Shown piece after piece: positions 36,040 to 45,096 of a stretch of 64,000 bases of DNA. The stretch covers positions 744,001 through 808,000 of the forward strand of contig NC_012864.1 in assembly GCF_000026945.1 (NCBI RefSeq), given 5' to 3'. Position 1 is the stretch's first letter. Each line of letters starts with the position of its first letter. The notes under the pieces are model-generated. The model worked only from the letters and a program-made list of their open reading frames with translations, was not told the origin of the DNA and did not search any database. The DNA is from Candida dubliniensis CD36 (lineage: Eukaryota > Ascomycota > Pichiomycetes > Serinales > Debaryomycetaceae). A program made the position numbers and the translations under genes.

Positions 36040-37127
36040 ATGTCTGAAGTTCCTAATCAAGAATCTCTCAGTTCATCGATATTTAAACAATCGAATGCCT
36101 CATCATCAACAAAAATACATGGTGCTCCATCTAGTTCACAAATTGCTAATGTCGATTTCAACACCTTGAGAAAACTAAATACGAACACCTCGTTTTCGTC
36201 AAACTTAAGTAACTCAACCACTAAAACAAGCAATGCTTTATCCAGGCTATTCACTAAAAATAAGTCATCATCTAACATTTCAATTTATTGTTCTCCAAGC
36301 GATGATGATAGCTCCCCAAAGACATTTCGAGAATCTGCGTTTCCATCTGAATCAAGCAAGAGTGGCAATAGGTTGAAGATTGCCCAGAAATTGAAGTTTT
36401 CTAAGAATCAAAGCAGTCGCATCACCAAACAGAAGTTGGATTGGGTATATGTGAAAGTGAATTGGATCACGAAAAAGATAGTAAGATATATTCGAACCTT
36501 TATCATTACTTGAAACCACTATTCACCCCATCCTTTTCCGTATCCGACTCTGGTCGAAAGGTAAGCATGCGTCCAATATTGAATGCAAATGTGGAAGAAA
36601 TTGCAAGTTTTGTAAAAGAGAGCTTTTGTTTACACCAGCCCAATGAAAGAGCACCATTAGATCACGATAAAAGTTTTAGACTGAAAACAAGATCAAGTGT
36701 ATCAAGTTTGGGCCGTGGTAAGGTGGATGACTTTGATTACAGACAGTTATCAGATTTGTTCAAAAAATTGATGACAGTATTGGGTCACAACTTGCAAACT
36801 GCCGAGCCATCGGAAGTATCTTTACAAACTTTGATATTGAACGCATGGAGATATTATAATAATTATATCAGGTTTTACGTGCTAAGTGTATTTCAACCAT
36901 TGCAAACGCACTTGAATGAACTATATATGAAAAATCAGAATGGAAGCAAAATTACTAGAATAGATGATCTTTTACTTGTATCTTTTCGCAAGGTTTTTAT
37001 TACTGAACAGGGTATTGGAAGTGGGAATAGAGAGCCATCTCAATTTTTGGGGAATACTGAGAGTGATGAGTTAACTGGTAATGAATTGTTCACTTCAACT
37101 TTGGCTGTGTTGTCGAGTATATCATAG
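36040..37127 (+). pseudogene. FGR6: FGR6-family gene, frameshifted
   Basis: Two overlapping frames together encode about 360 residues. The first (36,040-36,513) begins MSEVPNQESLSSSIFKQS and is Ser-rich and basic. The second runs to 37,127 and has a folded-looking C-terminal part: LSDLFKKLMTVLGHNLQ, LQTLILNAWRYYNNYIRFYVL, then LLLVSFRKVFI. The switch lies near 36,440-36,460, consistent with loss of one base or gain of two. The second frame has no good ATG near its start. FGR6 genes are known as a family encoded in RB2 repeats whose disruption affects filamentous growth; no homologue is known in S. cerevisiae. The family name is inferred from location as the only sizeable coding sequence in RB2. 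A sequencing error, a natural allele or recoding could each explain the break. Confidence 0.6.
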
Positions 37128-38085
37128 AAGTGACTGTTTTATAATGAAGAGATTAATGACTAGTATTATTACATTATTTACTTCACTAAACAAACATGAT
37201 TGACTACTCCAGTTGTCAAATAACGGGCATGAGACAAACTAATGAATGCTTTATTATCATCACCAGTATTTGGAAATATGCACTTACAAGAATAAGAATG
37301 GACATCTTTTGTGGTGAATTATTGTATAGCAAGAGGTAGTTCTTTGCTGTTTTGTCAGTACAGTATCTTTCACATCTATGGACCGATGCTTGTTTGTTTC
37401 AAATGGTTGCAGATACCCTTGACCTTCCTTGGATTCTTCAATTGTGGCTGATATTGCGATACACCATACATTAAAAGACATGCATATTTTTGTATGTCTT
37501 ATTTGTGGGTGATATGAAATTCATTGACCCTTTGGCGGTAATTTATACACTAAAGAGAATAAGTGTTGTTCATATAACCATGTTAGTTCAACAGCCGGTC
37601 TGAAATGTTCAAGGGTTCATTGTTTCTATTCAGAAGACATGGCTCTAGTGTTATAGAATCACTAGATACCTGTCATAGTTCTGACTATTACTACTACTGC
37701 TAAACTTCACTTTTCTAAATCTTGTATGATCAGTTCATTTTGTTTTATTGTGCTTTCTAAACAAGAAAATCACTGTAATCTGCTTCAAATGCTGTTCTAA
37801 TGAATACAAGTAGGTTTATTAAGCGTATTCTACCTTACTTGAAATTAGCCGCTGCTAGTTATTTTCAACTTTACACAGAAAGGTTTTGCAACCAACTTTG
37901 ATTTGCTACACTAAATAATTCTTTATATTTGCGACAAAATTTACAAAACTATATAAACTCCTTTTGGCGCCAGTTTTTTTTTGCAACTTTCCACCACTTT
38001 TTTTTTTCTTCTTTTCATTTAAAATCAACTTTCAAAATCCAATTCATTCATTCAAGGAACCAGGAATCTTATCTCTTATATCGAA
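37128..38085. other. Region downstream of the FGR6-like gene
   Basis: About 960 bp with no supported gene. The 65-codon ORF at 37,284-37,481 (minus) has no family resemblance. A CT-rich run lies at 37,975-38,020, just before the hairpin repeats. Confidence 0.45.
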
Positions 38086-39000
38086 GCTTGTTGGAGCATC
38101 ATTATGCGATTAAAAATACAAATCAAAAATATAAAAATATAAATAATACATTAAAAAAATACAAAAAAAGAACGCATAATAGGGTTATTGTTATATAAAA
38201 TAAGACTCCTCAAGCGGTTAATAAAATCAACATCATCAGGTAACAATATGGATAACCATGGCGCTATTCACTGCTGCTGTTTGGATTGTTATTGGAGCAT
38301 CATTATGTGGAAAAGAAACAAATCAATAACATAAAAATATAAATTAAAATGAAAAGAATACTAAAAAAAAAACACATAATAGAAATATTGTCATATTAAA
38401 CAAGTCTCCTGGAACCGCTATTGAAACTACATCCATTCATGGCAGATCCAAAGCATGCAAGGTGAAGCTAACGTTTGGATATTTATTGGAGCATCATTAT
38501 GAGGAAAAGAAACCAAAAAAATAATAAAAAAATGAAACAAAAACAAAAAAAAAAGCAAAAAAACCTCATAATAAAGTTGTTGTTATAAATTAAAAGACTC
38601 CTAAAGCATGTTTCCAAATCCATTTCCATTCAGAAAGTAGATGAATAACCAAGGCGCTTTCCACTGTTACTTGAATTTTTATTGGAGCACAATAGGCGGT
38701 TAAAAAACACAAATACAAATATAAAATGCAAATAAAAAATGAAAAAAATACAAATTAAAAAAATGACGCTTAGTATAACTAATGGTATATCAGATAAGAC
38801 TCCTCATGTTGATTTTAAAGCCAATTCCATAAACTGATTTTCTTAGCTTGCCTGGAACCTGTTGTTTGAATACTTGTTGGAGCACATTATGCAAAAAAAA
38901 AACACAATCAAAACTTTAAAAAAAAAAAAAAAATAATCAAATATAAAAAATCAAAAACAAAATGCATAATAGATTTGTTATATTATAAGACTCCTGAAGT
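38086..39000. repeat. Five roughly 195-bp tandem repeats with covarying hairpins
   Basis: The anchor TTGGAGCA recurs with GGAG at 38,093, 38,294, 38,488, 38,684 and 38,879 (spacings 201, 194, 196, 195). In each copy the anchor leads into one stem arm, an A-rich loop of about 60-75 nt, the opposite arm, and a conserved CTCC (38,206, 38,406, 38,598, 38,800, 38,991) able to pair with GGAG. The arms differ between copies but stay complementary: ATTATGCG/CGCATAAT, ATTATGTG/CACATAAT, ATTATGAGG/CCTCATAAT, AATAGGCG/CGCTTAGT (imperfect) and ATTATGCA/TGCATAAT. This is either a selected RNA or DNA structure, or arms kept matched by quasi-palindrome correction. No coding potential. Confidence 0.85.
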
Positions 39001-39239
39001 AGATTTGGAAATTGATATATTCCTTTTCCCTAGTCATAAATTTACGTTAAGAATAAATTAAAACTGACTGTCCAATCACGTATAAAACTGTCCAATCAAT
39101 ATTAAATATAAACCTCCCTAGAAATTGAAGTTCCTTGCTGAAGCTGCTAATCATAATTAAAACCTATTCTTACATTCACTATTGAATCAATATATTACCA
39201 AGGTATTGCTTAATAATTTATAAAAGATGCTATATTGTC

Positions 39240-39465
39240 AAACTGTCAAATAAAAAAGGAACCAAAAAAGATGCAAAAATGCAAAAACAAAATAAAAAAT
39301 ATGCAAAAATGCAAAACAAATATAAAAAAAAGACATAAAAGTATAAAACAAGTTATAAAGAAGTATGATATAAGGCATGAAAAAATAGAAAAAAGATCAA
39401 AAACGATCAAAAAAAAAAAGATAAAAGAACATAAAAAAAGAATTAAAAAAGATAAAAACAAATAA
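39240..39465 (+). repeat. A-rich low-complexity tract
   Basis: An almost pure A-rich tract with small direct repeats (ATGCAAAAATGCAAAA twice). It gives an open frame of mostly Lys/Ile/Met on the plus strand and Phe/Leu on the minus strand, neither of which is protein-like. It resembles the A-rich loops of the hairpin repeats just upstream and may be a decayed member. Confidence 0.6.
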
Positions 39466-39584
39466 TAAGTTGCTGCTGCATTATATTGGTCTTCAAAAGC
39501 TGATTATAAAACCTTGTGTGCTAGTTTAAAAGGTGTTGATATATATTACTTGTATATTATGTATAGGATACGATATTCTGGGGG

Positions 39585-39850
39585 ATAGGAGATACGATGT
39601 TATGAATGGTGCTATTTGGGAGGAAGAAGTAGGTCCGAGGAAGACGTAGTTGGTGATCCACGGATTCGAAACTCTTCTCCATAGTGCAGCGCATCTCTCA
39701 TAAGCAGGGCGTTAGGTACAAAGTGGGGGTACGAGAGCCACCGCTGGGACGGTTTGATCCTATCCTGGGGTACGGTTGTGCCGGTTGCCAACACTTGTAC
39801 CATCTCTAGCGTCAAATATTGGTTCCTTGATCTAACCTGAAACCACTACG
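39585..39850 (+). mobile_element. Right copy of the MRS-flanking repeat, in a GC-richer element-like segment
   Basis: The first 37 bases equal 12,954-12,990. The following roughly 220 bp are much richer in G+C than all surrounding intergenic DNA and read open on the minus strand (39,612-39,815: MTLEMVQVLATGTTVPQDR and on). This looks like a fragment of a transposable element or a captured sequence, but I recognise neither LTR ends nor a known protein. It lies between the RB2-side block and the BUB3 promoter. Confidence 0.4.
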
Positions 39851-40409
39851 GCAAGTGCAAAATTTGGTTCTAGGGTCGGAATTAAAGCTATTTTGAGTTC
39901 GAGGAGAAGGGGCAACTGCTGCCCCAGAAATATTCTTGAATTGCTTCTCTCAATAGTATAGTTCTCAGCTCATATTTTGTCGAACTACCGTTGTTGTGTA
40001 AGTTGTAGTAGTAATAGCCCAGGAGTCAATTCTCTTATTTGTATAGCTGTGTCACGTGACAAACAAAACTCTTGGTCCCCGAATTGGCCGAGAATTAAAG
40101 AAGTTTGCGTCAATTCTTTCATATACGATGACACCACTACTCACCACCAAAGGTTCTGTTTTCGGTCACAAAAATCTTAAAAATTGGTGGGAATATATAC
40201 GCACACAATAAAAATCGAAAACCAGAATTGAAAAGAGAAAAAAAATGGGTGACCAATAAATTAACCAATCAATTCACATTATTCTTTTACTTTATTACAT
40301 CAACAGCTATCTTTATTGATTATTCAATTAGCCATCCATTCTTTCAATTTAAACTAATTATATATATCTATAAGTTTATTTGTTCTACGTCAATTACAGT
40401 AATAGCCTC

Positions 40410-41531
40410 ATGACTACTTCATTTGTTGAATTGCAAGCTCCTAAAAATCTAGATATAATATCCGATGTATGTTTTATGGACAATACTGATCAACATCGGT
40501 TATTGGTAAGCAATTGGAACAGTGAGATCTTGCTATTTTCATGTGATTCTTTATTACACGAACATCAACCCCCACATTTACAACCAATTAATACATTTAC
40601 TACTCCGGACATCCCATTATGTTTATTGTACGACAATAAACAAAACATTTCACCTCTTGTTGGATTATTAGATGGATCAATACGGGAATTGGATTTTGAA
40701 AATGGCAAATTAGGTGATAATATCGGTGACGCCGTTGATGACAATGATGAAATCGATAGTGGTATTAATAATTTAAAAAATGTCACTATTAATGGGCAAA
40801 ATAGTAATACCATTGTTGCCTCATCATTCAATGGTAAGTTTCAACTTATTGATACACGCCAGTCTCAAAGACAACAACAAAAATTAAGTCCACAGATTTT
40901 CCATAATCAACGGAAGATTTTCACTATGGACACCAGTGATCAATATTTGATATTGGGTCTACAAAATAATATCATTGAGATTTATGATTTCAAGAATTTA
41001 CATCATCCATTAGAAACAAGACAAGTTGGATTAAAATATCAAATTAAAGATTTGAAAACTTTTCCTGATAATCAAGGATTTGCCTTATCCACCATCGATG
41101 GTCGTGTATCGATGGAATATTTCAACCTGGACCCACAATTCCAATTACAAAATCGATTCACATTCAAATGTCATCGTCATCCTGATCCTAATCCTGAATC
41201 GACTGGTGATTTAGTGTATCCGGTAAACTCCTTGGAGTTTAATCATAAATATGGAACTTTATTTACGGCGGGGTCCGATGGATATGTGTGTTTATGGGAT
41301 TGTAAAAAGAGGAAACGTATGAGACAATACCCAAGATTTTTATCAGCAGAGAATGAACCGGAAAGTATCGTTAAATTGAAAATCAATCGTCAAGATAATT
41401 TAATGGTGGTGGCTACTAGTGATGATAATTATAAACGAAGACGTAGATTAAGTGAAAGTGAAAATTCGAAAACTCCAAGTCGTGTATATGTTAAACAGTT
41501 GGCAGAGAATGAATGTAAACCAAAGTCATAA
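40410..41531 (+). CDS. BUB3: Spindle checkpoint WD40 protein Bub3
   Basis: The 373-residue WD40 propeller matches my memory of yeast Bub3 in order: QAPKNLDIISDVCF near the start, LVSNWNSEILLF, KIFTMDT, GLKYQIKDL, STIDGRVSMEYF, FKCHRH, YPVNSLEFNHKYGTLFTAGSDG and VVATSDDNYKRR near the end. Bub3 binds phosphorylated MELT repeats of the kinetochore protein Spc105 and recruits Bub1/Mad3 for the mitotic checkpoint. I chose ATG 40,410 because residues ahead of it depend on a TTG and do not belong to the family. A CACGTG E-box lies about 350 bp upstream. The gene is the first intact one right of the MRS. Confidence 0.94.
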   Translation: MTTSFVELQAPKNLDIISDVCFMDNTDQHRLLVSNWNSEILLFSCDSLLHEHQPPHLQPINTFTTPDIPLCLLYDNKQNISPLVGLLDGSIRELDFENGKLGDNIGDAVDDNDEIDSGINNLKNVTINGQNSNTIVASSFNGKFQLIDTRQSQRQQQKLSPQIFHNQRKIFTMDTSDQYLILGLQNNIIEIYDFKNLHHPLETRQVGLKYQIKDLKTFPDNQGFALSTIDGRVSMEYFNLDPQFQLQNRFTFKCHRHPDPNPESTGDLVYPVNSLEFNHKYGTLFTAGSDGYVCLWDCKKRKRMRQYPRFLSAENEPESIVKLKINRQDNLMVVATSDDNYKRRRRLSESENSKTPSRVYVKQLAENECKPKS

Positions 41532-43277
41532 GAATATCTTCCTAGTTTAATTTTTAGTTTAACTAGTATAATTACGTGTGTTCGTCAATTTACATGATTA
41601 CTTTTATTGTTAGTAAAGTATTATAGGAGTTTAAACTTTCGGTCAAGTCCGCAAGAACCGAGGTAAAACAAGAAAGAGATGATCTTCCCTTTCCTTAAAG
41701 AAGGCAATAAAGATTTAAAGTTAATTTGTATGAATTAACAATTCAGGGTATAATTGCAGATTTTTGTTGTTTCTCTTTCCCCGAGATTATTAAATTTGAT
41801 CATATTTCCGAAGGTAAATATGTGTATACTAATTATTTGCTGGTGGTGACAATGATCATAACTCATCACTAAAAGGTAATACCATTGATCCAAGAAAAAA
41901 AGTTTATAATTAATTAAACTAAGTTTAAAGTTTGAAATATTTCTTTTTCAATTATTGTTGGGTGGCTTTAAAGGTTATGAGTATTTTTTTTAGTAATAAG
42001 AGATCCTTTGTAGTTGTTTTTGTTTTCTATATCTATACTATTTGGTATATAGTTCTGTAAGAGCATAAAATCAGAGAGATTGTCCATTACTATATGTAGT
42101 ATAACTCTTATAATTCCACTAAACGGTCTTGCCCAAAGAAACACAATTCTTTGATGGTAGCTCAGCAAGAGTTTCAATTTTTTGTTTCTTGATTTGTCTG
42201 CGAGAACAAATACTTCATGCAAAGATCAGTACCTGTGACAATTAAACTCCAATTACATGTTGACTACCTTCGATGATGGAAAGAGTATGTGTAGTTAAAA
42301 AATTGCTTGCGGGTATACATACCCACCAAAGATAGTTCAACACAACTAAATATTGTATAATTAGCATCATCACAAACAACTAAATGGCAAGAACTACCGA
42401 CTTTATTCCACCAAATTAAATTTCACAAGTTCTTATCCTCTTTCCGGACTCTTCATTTTATTGCTTTCAAAGTGGATGAAAACCGTCTCTTTTGTTTGCT
42501 TTTTGTTTAGTAATTACAAAAGTTGTACTTAATGCATCCAACAAAGAGACTCATCTGATGAAATTCATTGAAATCTGGAAAAATGGCAAACCACAACCGT
42601 TCAAATTTTCATTTGCTGTGGTCACTTGTCTGTTTGTTTGTTGGAATTGTATTTATGATATTTCCGAGAAACTATTTCCATTTATGACACTTGGTCTACA
42701 GAAGTATGTCTTGCTCAACTTATACCCCAAGACATTCAAAAAATGATGACGATGATTAGAATGCTGTGGTTCTTATTGATGATTTCAAGTAATAAAGCAA
42801 CATTTACAACATACCAAGGTTATTTCCTTTTTTTTTTCCATATTTTTAAACTTAATTTAATAATATACAAAACTATATAAATAGATTTACAAAAGTCATA
42901 AAGTTCTCCAGAATCGATTGCAAAAAAAAAGAAAACTCTCTCCAACTTCCCTTTCCTGCCTCAATATATTGGTTATTGCTACTTTGTTTGTTCAATAATC
43001 CTGCTAATCCTTTCTCCCCGTTATACCCTTAGAAGTTGAATAACAAGATTTATAGTCAAAGACTAAGAAGAACTTGGAACACCCCCTAACTTATTTGAAA
43101 AACGCAGCCGCTTAAAGAGAAAGTTTACCAAAAGAAATTTTTTTTTAATTTTTTCTTAATTCTTTTTTTTTTTTCACATCTCATCTTCAATTATTACATA
43201 TCATTTTCAATAATATCTCCGAAGACCTGCTCATACCAACCCATATTAATAGACTTCTCCCTTCACCAGCACACACC
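41532..43277. other. Intergenic region, BUB3 to RKM4
   Basis: About 1.75 kb. A possible small ORF at 42,540-42,746 (plus), starting MKFIEIWKNGKP, has one hydrophobic segment, but its family is unknown and it is not called. Poly-T tracts near 42,830 and 43,140-43,175 probably belong to the RKM4 promoter. No RNA gene was recognised. Confidence 0.5.
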
Positions 43278-44906
43278 ATGGATGAATTCAATAAGAAATC
43301 GAAATTGTTCCAAGATTGGTTGATTAAAAACAACGTTGAAATTTCCCCTAAAATAGCAATTCATGATTATCGTGACACCAATCAGGGCCGAGGAATAATT
43401 GCCTTGCAAAATATTAATCCAGATGAAATGATATTTAAATTACCTCGTTCCATTGTATTGAATATTGACAATAATTCATTAATTAAGCAATATCCACTGG
43501 CTTTGAAGAAATTGAGATTATTAGATCAATGGATTGGATTAATCATTGTATTAAGTTTTGAAATGAAATTTAAATTTAACCCCAGTGATAATGATGATAA
43601 TAACAACAGTTTTTGGTATGAATATTTGAATATTTTACCTAATGATTTCAATCAATTAATTTATTGGAATGATGAAGAATTAAATCATTTACAACCATCA
43701 TGTATATTAGATCGGATTGGTAAAGAGAATAATTTAAATATGTATAACCAAATTATATCGATTATAAATCAAGACTTGTCTATTATTGAGGAATTTAAAT
43801 CAAGTCCTTTGACATTTGAAGAGTATAATAAAGTTGCCACTATAATTATGTCATATTCATTTGATGTTGAAGTGCCCAAATCTAAACCAAACAAAGAGAT
43901 GACCGAAAATGGAACAAACGAGGAAGATGACGAAGATGATTATGAAGAAGAGGAAGATCATGAATATTACAAATCAATGGTTCCATTTGCTGATACATTA
44001 AACGCAGACACTCACTTGAATAATGCAATCTTGATTTATTCTACTGATCAATTAATCATGACATGTATAAAAGTTATTGCAAAAGGTGAACAAGTGTATA
44101 ATACTTATTCCGACCATCCAAATCTGGAACTTTTAAGACGATATGGATATGTTGAATTGAATGGATCGAAATATGATTTTGGTGAAATACCATTATCAAT
44201 AATAAAAACAGTTTTCATTGATCAATTCAATAATTCATCTACCAATCAAAATAGCACCAACAGCAATTCATTCATGACAAATCAAAAGTTTGATGAATTG
44301 TTAGAATTTATAAACAAATTACAAATCAAAAAATCTATTGAACAGGATGGATTAGACGAAGACGAAACTGAGGAATTGATTTTAGATTCCTATGATTGTT
44401 TCAATTCCGGAGATGTTATAATTGAACTAATATTTTTAATACAGATATTGTCCACAATACTAGTAATTTATCAAGATGAGCAACAACAACAGAATCAAGA
44501 AAAAGACACTAGCAAAACAAAGGGATTTGAAATTGATCAACTTTTGATCAACAGGATCTTTAATAAAATCTATCAGTTGATTGAACTGAAGAAAATCACC
44601 ACAAAATGTTTTGAAATTTATCAATATATAATAAATGCGAGAATGAATCAATATCCAGACGTGGCCAAAAAACCATTCAATGATAATGCTGGTACTAATA
44701 GTGAGGATAAAACTATTAATTCCATAAGAATTGACATGGCTGAAGTAGTTTTGAAATCAGAATATCAATCATTGGAAAAATGCACTTCATTAATTAAAGA
44801 TTTCAAAATAATTAATGATTCTAAATTGAATAAGAATATTTTGAAAAAAAGAAATAATGATACAAATAGTGTTGACGTTGCTAATAATAAAAAATCAAAG
44901 CATTAG
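43278..44906 (+). CDS. RKM4: SET-domain lysine methyltransferase, Rkm4-like
   Basis: The 542-residue protein has a SET domain in the SETD6/Rkm4 arrangement: NQGRGIIALQNINPDEMIFKLPRSIVL (35-61), FWYEYLNILPNDF, then MVPFADTLNADTHLNNA and YNTYSDHPNLELLRRYGYVE, which holds the catalytic-site Tyr and SAM-binding Asn. A C-terminal helical region suits Rubisco-methyltransferase-type substrate binding. Yeast Rkm4 monomethylates ribosomal protein Rpl42. A CUG-clade feature is a strongly acidic insertion (about residues 207-235) just before the conserved NADTH motif. The C-terminus is basic (KKRNND...KKSKH), perhaps nuclear targeting. The first in-frame ATG is used. Confidence 0.88.
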   Translation: MDEFNKKSKLFQDWLIKNNVEISPKIAIHDYRDTNQGRGIIALQNINPDEMIFKLPRSIVLNIDNNSLIKQYPLALKKLRLLDQWIGLIIVLSFEMKFKFNPSDNDDNNNSFWYEYLNILPNDFNQLIYWNDEELNHLQPSCILDRIGKENNLNMYNQIISIINQDLSIIEEFKSSPLTFEEYNKVATIIMSYSFDVEVPKSKPNKEMTENGTNEEDDEDDYEEEEDHEYYKSMVPFADTLNADTHLNNAILIYSTDQLIMTCIKVIAKGEQVYNTYSDHPNLELLRRYGYVELNGSKYDFGEIPLSIIKTVFIDQFNNSSTNQNSTNSNSFMTNQKFDELLEFINKLQIKKSIEQDGLDEDETEELILDSYDCFNSGDVIIELIFLIQILSTILVIYQDEQQQQNQEKDTSKTKGFEIDQLLINRIFNKIYQLIELKKITTKCFEIYQYIINARMNQYPDVAKKPFNDNAGTNSEDKTINSIRIDMAEVVLKSEYQSLEKCTSLIKDFKIINDSKLNKNILKKRNNDTNSVDVANNKKSKH

Positions 44907-45096
44907 AAAGAATTTGGATATTTTAAGTATATATTCATATTATAATTTTTCAACCTTTAACACAGAACTAGAAGTAATTTATTAATTTATGTTATTCAAT
45001 CTCTGTACAATTTATTATTGCAGTACCAATTGATAGCCCCTGTCTATTTATATAACTAAAAACTAAAATATATGTATATAACAATTCAATTATAGA

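Larger units (their letters stand above)
33746..39584. repeat. Right flank of the MRS (RB2-side block)
   Basis: About 5.8 kb from the end of the array to the right-hand direct repeat, close to the known RB2 length of about 6 kb. It holds a broken FGR6-like gene, a tandem hairpin repeat and an A-rich tract. Sequence from 33,746 to 36,039 has no supported gene; ORFs at 34,445-34,657 and 35,556-35,789 (minus) resemble nothing. The assignment to RB2 rests on the FGR6-like gene and on block order. The exact outer boundary needs a second MRS for comparison. Confidence 0.65.

Noticed and set aside
39235..39465. 76-codon Lys-rich ORF
   Set aside because: It is a reading of an A-rich tract; the reverse strand is equally open as Phe/Leu.
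40380..40409. N-terminal extension of BUB3 from a TTG
   Set aside because: The extension lacks an ATG and family resemblance; the ATG at 40,410 gives the expected N-terminus.
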